Both the position numbers and the translations under genes were made by a program. From CAVQAH01 sp963784195 (GTDB taxonomy: Bacteria > Acidobacteriota > Vicinamibacteria > Vicinamibacterales > 2-12-FULL-66-21): 64,000 nt of DNA. The stretch covers positions 46,269-110,268 of the forward strand of contig CAWARA010000035.1 of assembly GCA_963784195.1 (NCBI GenBank). Reading direction: 5' to 3'. The notes below the pieces were generated by a model that saw only the letters and a list, made by a program, of their open reading frames with translations, was not told where the DNA came from and searched no databases. Shown here in pieces: positions 56,150 through 64,000 of the stretch. Within the stretch, counting starts at the first letter, position 1, and each line of letters opens with the position of its first letter.

Positions 56150-58237
56150 ATGCCGACCAACCGCTACGCACCCATTGAAGACTACGGCATCATCGGCGAC
56201 CTTCACACAGTCGCGCTGGTGGGCAAGAACGGGTCGATCGACTTCCTCTGCCTCCCTTCGTTTGACTCACCGTCCGTGTTTGCCGCACTCCTCGATGCCG
56301 ATCGGGGGGGCCGCTTCCAGATCGCGCCGCAGATGGACGACGCGGTGCACAAGCAGCTCTACCTGCCCGATACCAATGTGCTGCTCACGAGGTTCCTGTC
56401 CGACAGTGGCGTCGCAGAGGTGTCTGACTTCATGCCGGTGGAGGACGCCGGCGTCGCACACAACCTCGTGCGTCGCGCGAAGACCGTCCGCGGCGAGATA
56501 CGGTTTGAGATGCGGTGCGATCCGCGCTTCGACTACGCGCGCGCCACGCACACGGTCGAGCGGCGCAGCGACACGGAGATTCTGTTCGTCGGTCGTTCCG
56601 GTGTGCGGGAGCTGGTGCTGCGGCTGCGCTCGTCGGTCCCGATGCAGATCGCGGAGGGAGCCGCGGTGGCCCAGTTTACGCTGGGCGCCGACGAATCGGC
56701 CTGGTTCGTCCTCGAGGTGGTGATGTCGGACGAGCCGTCGGCGAGCGCCGGCACCGACTACACGAGCGACGCGTTCAAGGAAACGGTGAACTTCTGGCGC
56801 GCGTGGATCGGCCGCAGTACATACAAGAACCGCTGGCGCGAGGTGGTGAACCGTTCCGCGCTCGTGCTGAAGCTTCTCACGTCCCGAGAGCACGGGTCGA
56901 TCGTGGCCGCACCCACGTTCGGGTTGCCCGAGACGCTCGGCGGCGTGCGCAACTGGGACTATCGCTACTCATGGATCCGCGACTCGTCTTTCACACTCTA
57001 CGGACTCATGCGGCTCGGCTACACCGACGAGGCCGCTGCCTTCATGCGCTGGATGATGGCGCGCTGCGAGGAATTGGGGCCGGACGGCTCGCTCCAGATC
57101 ATGTACGCGATTGACGGTGGTCCCGTGATGAGCGAGGAAACGCTGGACCATCTCGAGGGCTATATGGGCTCGCGTCCGGTCCGCATTGGCAATGCCGCCC
57201 ACACGCACCTGCAGCTCGACATCTACGGGGAGTTGATGGACTCGGTGTACCTCTATGACAAGTACGGCTCTCCAATCGGATACGACGCGTGGATGAACGT
57301 CGTCCGGCTGATCGACTGGGTGTGCGACCACTGGCGGGAAAAGGACGAAAGCATCTGGGAGGTACGAGGCGGGCGCCGTGAGTTTCTCTACTCGCGGGTG
57401 ATGTGCTGGGTGGCGATCGACCGGGCCATCCGCCTGGCGAACAGACGCTCGTTCCCGGCTCACTTTCCTCGGTGGTACGAGGCGCGGGACACCATCTACC
57501 GCGACATCTACGAGCGCTTCTGGGACCCTGCGCGCCGCGGTTTTGTCCAGCATCCTGGCGCCGCCACGTTCGATGCCGCCGCGCTGCTCATGCCCCTGGT
57601 GCGCTTCGTGTCGCCGACCGACCCGCGCTGGATTACCACGCTGCAAGGTATCGAGCAGGAGCTGGTGAGCGACTCACTGGTCTATCGCTATCGTCTCGCG
57701 GAGGGTTTCTCGGATGGCCTCACCGGTCAGGAGGGCACGTTCTCGATGTGCTCCTTCTGGTACGTGGAGTGCCTGTCCCGCATGGGCGATCTCCCCAAGG
57801 CGCGGTTCTTCTTCGAGAAGATGCTTGGGTATGCGAATCATCTGGGACTGTATGGCGAGGAACTTGGCCCGCGCGCACAGCACCTGGGCAACTTCCCGCA
57901 GGCCTTCACGCATCTGGCGCTGATCAGCGCCGCTTACGATCTCGACCGGCGGCTTTCTGCCGCCGGCCACGCGCCGGATGACTGGACATCTCCGCATCAC
58001 GCGAGAACTGATGCGAGGTGCGAACGCGATGCACGCATGCATCAGGAAAACAGATTCGATCCGTGCGGAGATTCTATGATCCCGTGCAAGTCGGCGCGCC
58101 TATCATCCGCCGATGGATCCGAGTCTCTCGATTCCGTTCGAACGCGATTCCGATTTCCCACTGTATCGGCCGGATCTCGAGCGCGACGAGTGCGGCGTGG
58201 GTTTCATTGCCGATGTACGCGGGCGGCGGAGCCGTGA
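56150..58237 (+). CDS. GH15 family glucoamylase/trehalase-like enzyme
   Basis: About 695 residues from ATG 56150 (an in-frame GTG at 56105 is possible). The N-terminal YGIIGDLHTVALVGKNGSIDF and the domain with RNWDYRYSWIRDSSF are typical, and LTGQEGTFSMCSFWYVECL near residue 525 carries the second catalytic Glu. GH15 enzymes cleave alpha-glucosidic ends of starch, glycogen or trehalose with inversion; bacterial ones of this length act inside the cell. The open frame overlaps the gltB start by 125 bases, so its real C-terminus is probably earlier and one frameshift near 57960-58080 is likely. Confidence 0.88.
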   Translation: MPTNRYAPIEDYGIIGDLHTVALVGKNGSIDFLCLPSFDSPSVFAALLDADRGGRFQIAPQMDDAVHKQLYLPDTNVLLTRFLSDSGVAEVSDFMPVEDAGVAHNLVRRAKTVRGEIRFEMRCDPRFDYARATHTVERRSDTEILFVGRSGVRELVLRLRSSVPMQIAEGAAVAQFTLGADESAWFVLEVVMSDEPSASAGTDYTSDAFKETVNFWRAWIGRSTYKNRWREVVNRSALVLKLLTSREHGSIVAAPTFGLPETLGGVRNWDYRYSWIRDSSFTLYGLMRLGYTDEAAAFMRWMMARCEELGPDGSLQIMYAIDGGPVMSEETLDHLEGYMGSRPVRIGNAAHTHLQLDIYGELMDSVYLYDKYGSPIGYDAWMNVVRLIDWVCDHWREKDESIWEVRGGRREFLYSRVMCWVAIDRAIRLANRRSFPAHFPRWYEARDTIYRDIYERFWDPARRGFVQHPGAATFDAAALLMPLVRFVSPTDPRWITTLQGIEQELVSDSLVYRYRLAEGFSDGLTGQEGTFSMCSFWYVECLSRMGDLPKARFFFEKMLGYANHLGLYGEELGPRAQHLGNFPQAFTHLALISAAYDLDRRLSAAGHAPDDWTSPHHARTDARCERDARMHQENRFDPCGDSMIPCKSARLSSADGSESLDSVRTRFRFPTVSAGSRARRVRRGFHCRCTRAAEP

Positions 58238-61200
58238 GCTGGTCGAGCGTGGGCTCGCGGCGCTCGGCCGGCTGACACATCGCGGCGCCGTTCTCGACGC
58301 CGCATCGGTCGATGGCGCTGGCGTGCTGACGCACATCCCGTGGACGTTGATTGCCGCTGATCTGCCGGCGAGGGTGTTTGATCAGGCGGCGACGCGAGTG
58401 GCGGGCATGTTCTTCGTTCCGCCCGCTACCACGGTCGATGTCCGTCGGCTCGTCGAGGGGGAGCTCCGACGCGCGGGTTTCACCGCGGTCTACTGGCGGC
58501 AGGTTCCGGTCGATCCCGCCGTCGGTCACGGTGATGATGGCCGCGTCATCGGTTCGGACGCGCCTGAGGTCCATCAGGCGATTGCTGTCGCTCCGTCGGT
58601 CGTCACGCGGCTCGAATCCAAGCTCCACGCGGCCCGGCTGCGACTCGAGCAGCAGGCTTCCACACGAGGCTTCGCAGGCTTTTCCGTCGTGTCGCTGTCG
58701 CCCTCGACACTCGTTTACAAGGGCCTGCTGACGCCGGAGGAGCTGCCGCGCTATTACACCGACCTGCGCGATCCGCGATTCGATAGCGCCCTCATCCTGT
58801 TCCACCAGCGTTTCAGCACGAACAGCACCGCACGCTGGGAGCTGGCACAGCCCTTCCGGTGGCTCGCTCACAACGGGGAGATCAACACGATTGCGGGGAA
58901 CCGTATCTGGATGCGCGCGCGGCACAGCGACATTGCCTGCCCGAGCGCGCTCTCCGTCGCTCCGGTTCGCAGCGCCGGCAGCGACTCGCAGAGCCTCGAC
59001 GACGCGATCGAGTTGCTGTGCCAGGCCGGTGTCAGCCTCCCGCTGGCGTTCTCCCGGCTCATTCCGCCCGCGTGGGAGCGTGACGAGGAGGTTCCTCCTG
59101 ACGTCGCCTCGTTTTACCAATACCAATCCTGCTTCGGCGAACCGTGGGACGGACCAGCGGCCATCGTGTTCACGGACGGCAGACTCGTCGGTGCCTTGCT
59201 GGATCGTAACGGCCTCCGCCCGGCGCGATTTGTGCGGAGCACGGATGGCTGGATGGCGCTCGGCTCTGAAGCTGGGATCTTCGAGTTCAGCGACAGGGAC
59301 ATCGAGGAGCGCGGCCGGCTGGGTCCTGGTCAGATGGTCGTAGTCGATCTGCAGCGTCAATCCATTCTCGGTACCAAGGCGATCAGGCGCGGACTGGCAC
59401 GGGCGCGGGCATACCGGCAGTTCGCCGAGGAGGCGATCGTCCGGCTGCCTGACCTGGCCGTCCGCGCGGCATCCGATCGACTGGACCCGTCGGAGTTACA
59501 GCGGCTTCAAAAGCTGTTCGGATGTACGCAGGAAGAGATCGATGTCATCCTCCGCGCCATGTCAGCGGATGGCCACGAACCTATTGGATCGATGGGTGAC
59601 GATGCGCCGCTAGCCGCGCTCTCGACGCGTCCGCGGCTTCTGCCCGACTACTTCCGCCAGCGCTTTGCGCAGGTGACCAACCCGCCGCTCGATCCGATCC
59701 GCGAGCGCTCAGTCATGTCCCTGCGAACCCTGGTCGGTCCACGGCCGCAGTTTCTCGACGACAGCGTCGGCGGAGGGCTAGTCGAGCTCCAATCGCCCGT
59801 GCTCACCGGGGATCAGTGCGCGGCACTCGTCGCCATGCCGCAGATACGCGTGGCAACCATTTCACTGGTATTCGCGTCAGGAGTCGGCGAGCGGGGGCTC
59901 GAAGGGGCGCTGATCAGCGTCGTGCGATCCGCGGCTCACGCTGTCGACGGCGGCGCTGAATTGATTGTTCTGAGCGATCGCGCTGCCGCGGAGGGGCTGG
60001 TCCCGATTCCGCCGTTGCTGGCCACATCGGCGGTGCATCACGGTCTCATCGCGCGCGGCCTCCGGATGAGAGCAAGCCTGATCGTCGAGACAGGTGAAGC
60101 TCGCGACGCACACCAGGTGGCTACCCTTCTCGCCTACGGCGCGTCGGCGGTGTGCCCGTATCTCGGCTACGCGATCGTAGAGTCGCTGGCGGGTTCAGGG
60201 TCCGTCGACCCCGCTGCCTTGTACCGGAACGCGCTCGAAGAAGGCCTGCTCAAGATCTTCTCGAAAATGGGCATCAGCACAGCGAGTGGATATTGCGGCG
60301 GCCAACTCTTCGATGTGATCGGACTCGACCAGGCGCTCGTCGATTGCTATTTCCCTGGCACGCAATCGCCCCTCGGCGGGCTGACGTTGGCCGATCTTGC
60401 CCGTCAGGTGCTGGATCGTCATGCCCTGGCGTTCAAGGATCCTTCGCCGTCGCTCGGGTATCCGGGTTTTCATGGATTTCGCCGCGACGGCGAATACCAC
60501 GCCAACAACCCCACGCTCGTACGCCAATTCCACCGGGCAACGACGGCCGGAAGTACAGAGGCGTACGACCAGTTCGCACAAATGGTCTACGCTCGGCCGC
60601 CCACGGCGTTGCGCGACCTGCTGGAGTTCACACCCACCCAGCCGGTTGCGCTCGACGAGGTCGAGTCGCGTGACGACATCTGCAGGCGATTCTTCACATC
60701 GGCCATGTCCGTAGGCGCCCTCTCTCCTGAGGCGCATCGCACGATCGCAATCGCGATGAATCGTCTCGGGGCCCGCAGCAACAGCGGGGAAGGCGGCGAA
60801 GAGCTGGTCGCTGCGAAGGCTCGGGCAGCGCGACGAAGCAGGTGGCGTCCGGCCGTTTTGGCGTCACCCCCGGCTACCTGATTTCCGCCTCGGAATTGCA
60901 GATCAAGATTGCGCAGGGCTCCAAGCCGGGCGAGGGGGGTCAGCTTCCGGCGTCCAAGGTCGTCGATCACATCGCGCGGCTGCGCTACGCCCAGCCGGGG
61001 GTGACGTTGATCTCGCCGCCGGTGCATCACGACATCTACAGCATCGAAGATCTCGCGCAGCTCATCTACGATCTCCGCGCCTTTCATCCCGCGGCGCGCA
61101 TCAACGTGAAGCTGGTCGCGCAGGCCGGCATCGGCATTGTCGCAGCCGGTGTCGTGAAGGCGGGCGCCGACGCGATCCAGATCAGCGGGCATGATGGGGG

Positions 61201-62683
61201 CACAGGCGCCTCGCCGCGCGGCTCCATCAAGCATGCAGGGAGTCCGTGGGAGCTGGGGTTGGCGGAAGTCCAACAGGTCCTGTCGCGGCAGGGGCTCCGG
61301 GGGCGCGTCGTGCTGCAGGCCGATGGAGGCCTGAAGACCGGTCGCGATGTCGCCATGGCCGCCGCGCTTGGCGCCGACGAATTCGGCTTCGGGACCGCTG
61401 CCGTCGTCGCCATTGGCTGCGTGATGGCACGGCAGTGCCACCTGGACACCTGCCCGGTAGGGATCGCGACCCAGCGGCCGGATCTGCGCGCCCGATTCAC
61501 CGGCACGCCCGACATGCTCGTGAGCTACTTCCACCTGCTTGCCGACGAGGTGCGGATGATCCTCGCGCGGCTCGGGCTGCGGCATGTCGACGAGTTGGTC
61601 GGGCGCGCCGATCTGCTTCGTCCGCGCATCGATCGCGTCGATCGGCTCGATCTTGCACCGCTGCTCGTCCGCGCACGCAGTAATGCCACACGACCAGCGA
61701 AGCGGACCGATCCACAACTGCGGGAGCCTGACGAGATCGAACCCTCCTGGCTCGGGAACATCAGTCCCGCGCTTCCATTGCAAATCATTGGGTCCGTTGC
61801 GAACACCAATCGCGCGGTCGGCGCGCGGGTGGCCGGATTGGTAGCTGCGCGGTTTGGCGACGCCGGCCTGCCGGACGGGTCTCTGAGACTCAGACTGAGG
61901 GGCACCGCCGGTCAGAGCTTCGGCGCATTTTGCCTTCCTGGCATCAGCCTTCACCTCACAGGCGAAGCGAACGATTACCTGGGCAAGAGCATGCACGGCG
62001 GGCAGATCGTCGTTGCGCCGCCGAGCCGTCGCCGAGGATCGGATGAAGTGCTGGTGGGCAACACGGCGCTGTACGGCGCGACAGGCGGTAAGGTATTCAT
62101 CGGGGGACGCGCCGGCGAGCGCTTCGCCGTCCGTAACAGCGGCGCAACCGCGGTCGTGGAGGGGCTTGGCGATCACGGCTGCGAATACATGACCGGCGGG
62201 CTCGTGGTCAGCCTGGGGTCGGTCGGAAGGAACTTCGCGGCGGGCATGACAGGGGGCGTTGCGTTCGTTGCAGCCGGCGCGAATCTCACAACGCGCTGCA
62301 ATACCGAGATGGTGACGCTGACGGATGCGGTTGACGACGACCGGCAGCTGCTGGTCGCGCTGCTCGAGGAGCATGTCCGGCTAACCGGCAGCTGGAGGGC
62401 CGCGGAGCTGCTCCGGCTGAACGACGGCGTGGTCAGCGCGTTTCAAAAGGTTGTGCCGCTGACTTCCCGGCTCTGTTCTGCCGGCGCGGAGGAACTCCCG
62501 GTGACAGTTTCAGTTGCGGCCGGACGCGCTCGAACGTCTTCATCATCTCCTGCAAGGCCCGCGGGACCCGGTTCGATCGCAGATGCACCCATCCCGTTTC
62601 GCGCACGAGCTGCTGTCCGGCGATTCGCGCGCAGGACAGATAGCCGGCACGGACTTCCCGTGCTACTGCCTGGTACGGAATGA
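58113..62683 (+). CDS. gltB: glutamate synthase large subunit, one frameshift
   Basis: About 1,523 residues. A 26-residue propeptide precedes the nucleophile Cys27 (DECGVGFIADV), the glutaminase site. FMN- and glutamate-synthase-domain segments follow, including SNSGEGGE and KQVASGRFGVTPGYL. FeS ligands lie in MARQCHLDTCPVGIA (CHLDTC), and the C-terminal GXGXG domain in GATGGKVFIGGRAGERFAV. A missing base near 60800-60830 joins two frames (3n+2). It makes two glutamates from glutamine and 2-oxoglutarate; the small subunit gltD is not adjacent. The 3' end overlaps the converging LysR gene by about 250 bases, so its tail is doubtful. Confidence 0.93.
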
Positions 62684-63398
62684 TGGTGATCCCCATCCCG
62701 ATGCGGACGAGCGCCTTGATGATCTCCACGTTCTCCGTTTCGGTCACGACCTGCGGCGCGATCTGCTCTTTGACGAAGAATTCGTCGATCGTGCGGCGGC
62801 TGTTCGAGCCGGCTTCAAACAGCACGAACGACTGTCGCACCAGATCCTGAGGAACGATCTGCTTCCGGCGCGAGAGCGGGTGCTGAGGCGAGGTGACGAG
62901 GAGCAGCTCCTCGCGCATCACTGGTACGCTGACGAGACTCGGGTCGTCTACAGGTAGTGTGACCAGGCCGAGGTCAGCCGCGCCGTTGCGAAGCTGACGG
63001 AGGATTCGCGGCGTCGCGCCGGCGCTCACCTTGACCTCCACACCAGGGTGCGCCCGTCGGAACGCCTTCAGAAGCGGCGGAAACACGTACAAGCACACGG
63101 TCATACCCCCGACGAGTCGAAGGGAGCCGTTGAGCGTGTGCTGGCTCTCGAGAATGCCCGCGCGCGTTTCGCGGATGTCGTCGAACAGCCGATTGCTGAG
63201 GCTGAGCAGCGTCGATCCCGCCGGCGTGATACGGATTTTTCGACCAATGCGCAGGAAGAGTTGCTCGTTCAGTTCTTCCTCGAGCAGGAGGATCTGCCGG
63301 CTCACAGCGGACTGGGACACGTGCAGATGCTCGCCCGCGCTCGTAAACGAACCGCTGGCGGCAACCGCCCTCAGAATCTCGAGTTGTCGAAGATCCAC
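62433..63398 (-). CDS. LysR family transcriptional regulator
   Basis: 321 residues. The N-terminal winged HTH (LEILRAVAASGSFTSAGEHL, HVSQSAVSRQI) and a periplasmic-binding-like effector domain are intact (LRLVGGMTVCLYVFPPLLKA, FVLFEAGSNSRRTIDEFF). About 30 extra residues at the C-terminus (KLSPGVPPRRQ and on) are not typical and overlap gltB. Being next to glutamate synthase it may regulate gltB, as GltC does in Bacillus, but the genes converge rather than diverge, so the link is weak. Start ATG 63398. Confidence 0.9.
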   Translation of the reverse strand: MDLRQLEILRAVAASGSFTSAGEHLHVSQSAVSRQILLLEEELNEQLFLRIGRKIRITPAGSTLLSLSNRLFDDIRETRAGILESQHTLNGSLRLVGGMTVCLYVFPPLLKAFRRAHPGVEVKVSAGATPRILRQLRNGAADLGLVTLPVDDPSLVSVPVMREELLLVTSPQHPLSRRKQIVPQDLVRQSFVLFEAGSNSRRTIDEFFVKEQIAPQVVTETENVEIIKALVRIGMGITIIPYQAVAREVRAGYLSCARIAGQQLVRETGWVHLRSNRVPRALQEMMKTFERVRPQLKLSPGVPPRRQNRAGKSAAQPFETR

Positions 63399-63403
63399 GC
63401 CCT

Positions 63404-63613
63404 CTACACCCCGTGGCCGTAGCCGTGTTCGACGAGTTCGCCGTCGGTCGTTTGTGTGAAGTCTTCGACCTGAGACGCGGCTCGTTCCGGGATCGGGCCA
63501 GCCGCCGCTGGATCGCCAGCCGCCTCCCTCTGGCGCTCGTGTGTGACGTCGGATCTGCCGCCTGGTTGGTCAGTAACCGTTCCGGCTGCTTTGGATTCCA
63601 GGGAGTCAACCAT
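63404..63613 (-). CDS. small acidic protein of unknown function
   Basis: 69 residues from ATG 63613 with a good AGAGGTGA ribosome site upstream. It is polar, with Glu, Asp, Gly and Arg, and no hydrophobic segment (begins VDSLESKAAG, ends HGYGHGV). It ends 5 bases before the LysR start and is probably cotranscribed with it. No family was recognised. Confidence 0.55.
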   Translation of the reverse strand: MVDSLESKAAGTVTDQPGGRSDVTHERQREAAGDPAAAGPIPERAASQVEDFTQTTDGELVEHGYGHGV

Positions 63614-63664
63614 TTCATCACCTCTGCTCTTGCGCCGTCGCCTCGAAACAACCGGCAAGAAAGT

Positions 63665-63702
63665 CAAAGGGCCATCACCCGCTTCCGGATGATGGCCCTT
63701 TG
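63665..63702 (-). terminator. hairpin terminator candidate
   Basis: A perfect 13-bp stem (CAAAGGGCCATCA at 63665-63677 with its complement at 63690-63702) and a 12-base loop. On the minus strand the stem is followed by a T-rich stretch (TTTGACTTTCTT), so it could end transcription of the upstream small gene (63734-63901) before the 69-residue gene. Confidence 0.6.
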
Positions 63703-63733
63703 GATGTTCGACTACGTCGTGTGCTGGGCTACA

Positions 63734-63901
63734 TCATCCTGTGGCGCTCGCAAGCGCCTGAATGACGCCGACAATGACCAGTACCAGGAGCCCAAGTCGC
63801 TGCCGGATCGGTGCCCCGGCGCGCGGAGCGAGCGTATTGCAGCCGCTACAGCTGAGATAGTCGCTGTGTGCGCCGGCCCGTGCCCTGCCTGCTGTGCTCA
63901 T
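63734..63901 (-). CDS. small single-helix membrane protein
   Basis: 55 residues from ATG 63901. A CxxC pair (LSCSGCNT) near residue 18 precedes one C-terminal membrane helix (LGLLVLVIVGVIQALAS). No family was recognised. It is followed on its strand by the hairpin at 63665-63702. The upstream open frame is short and not convincing. The call rests on composition and the terminator. Confidence 0.45.
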   Translation of the reverse strand: MSTAGRARAGAHSDYLSCSGCNTLAPRAGAPIRQRLGLLVLVIVGVIQALASATG

Positions 63902-64000
63902 CAAGTCGCCCGCTCTGATCGGCTTCACTCTAGGCCTGGCACAGCGCAGAGTCAAATTCATGTGCGGAATTGTTTGATAAGCCCCGCGAATGCCCCGCGT

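Noticed and set aside
1..64000. tRNA or rRNA genes
   Set aside because: No cloverleaf or rRNA-like stretch was recognised by eye; a covariance-model search would be needed to exclude small RNAs.

Overview
The window is high-GC DNA from a Gram-negative bacterium with an outer membrane. The gene set points to Acidobacteriota, probably the Vicinamibacteria group: an Oar-like TonB receptor with a carboxypeptidase-type N-terminal domain, a MoxR/DUF58/BatA/DUF4175 operon, and many families of low-complexity intergenic inverted repeats. This placement is inference; no rRNA or tRNA gene was recognised.

Layout. 1-11.3 kb (+): Bat-type operon (DUF4159, MoxR, DUF58, BatA/vWA, DUF4175, vWA membrane protein, caspase-fold C13-like protein). 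12.2-17.1 kb: rhomboid protease (-), then a Zn/Mn uptake group (small membrane protein, outer-membrane protein, ZnuA, ZnuB, no ATPase) and a zinc-ribbon protein. 17.1-20.3 kb: FHA-GAF-SpoIIE phosphatase, a small membrane protein and an isopropylmalate-synthase-like enzyme. 20.3-22.8 kb (-): M28 peptidase, citrate synthase and YacG. 22.9-37.0 kb: a divergent phosphate/polyphosphate island. PhoU, PstB, two thymidylate-kinase-like proteins and Ppx1 are on the minus strand; CHAD1, SixA, CHAD2, MgtE, Ppx2, Ppk1 and a DUF155/RMD1 protein are on the plus strand. 37.1-38.4 kb: two paralogous HELQH proteins. 38.7-43.6 kb: GlgC, an SPFH protein, a small helical protein and phosphoglucomutase. 43.6-46.5 kb (-): a second phosphate locus (PstS and a badly broken Na/Pi cotransporter). 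46.8-53.2 kb: a secreted protein, an internally duplicated Ala/Gly-rich protein, a glycerophosphodiesterase and a TonB receptor. 53.3-64 kb: a glycosyltransferase plus PHP pair flanked by two copies of a long repeat, a GH15 enzyme, glutamate synthase large subunit, a LysR regulator and two small genes.

How it fits together. Phosphate runs through much of the window: uptake (PstS, PstB, Na/Pi), sensing (PhoU), polyphosphate synthesis (Ppk1), hydrolysis (two Ppx), polyphosphate-binding CHAD proteins, a phosphohistidine phosphatase, a Mg2+ transporter that could supply counter-ions, and an organophosphate diesterase. Direct repeats with 11-bp period, the geometry of PhoB-type boxes, lie in front of several of these loci. 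A second theme is glucose storage (GlgC, Pgm, GH15).

Two cautions. At least 23 single-base frameshifts interrupt genes that should be essential or highly conserved (gltA, gltB, ppk, pgm, pstB). About 19 of those I could place are extra bases, which looks like insertion-biased sequencing or assembly error rather than decay; these genes are given as full spans. Six families of intergenic repeats run into gene 3' ends and change the predicted C-termini.
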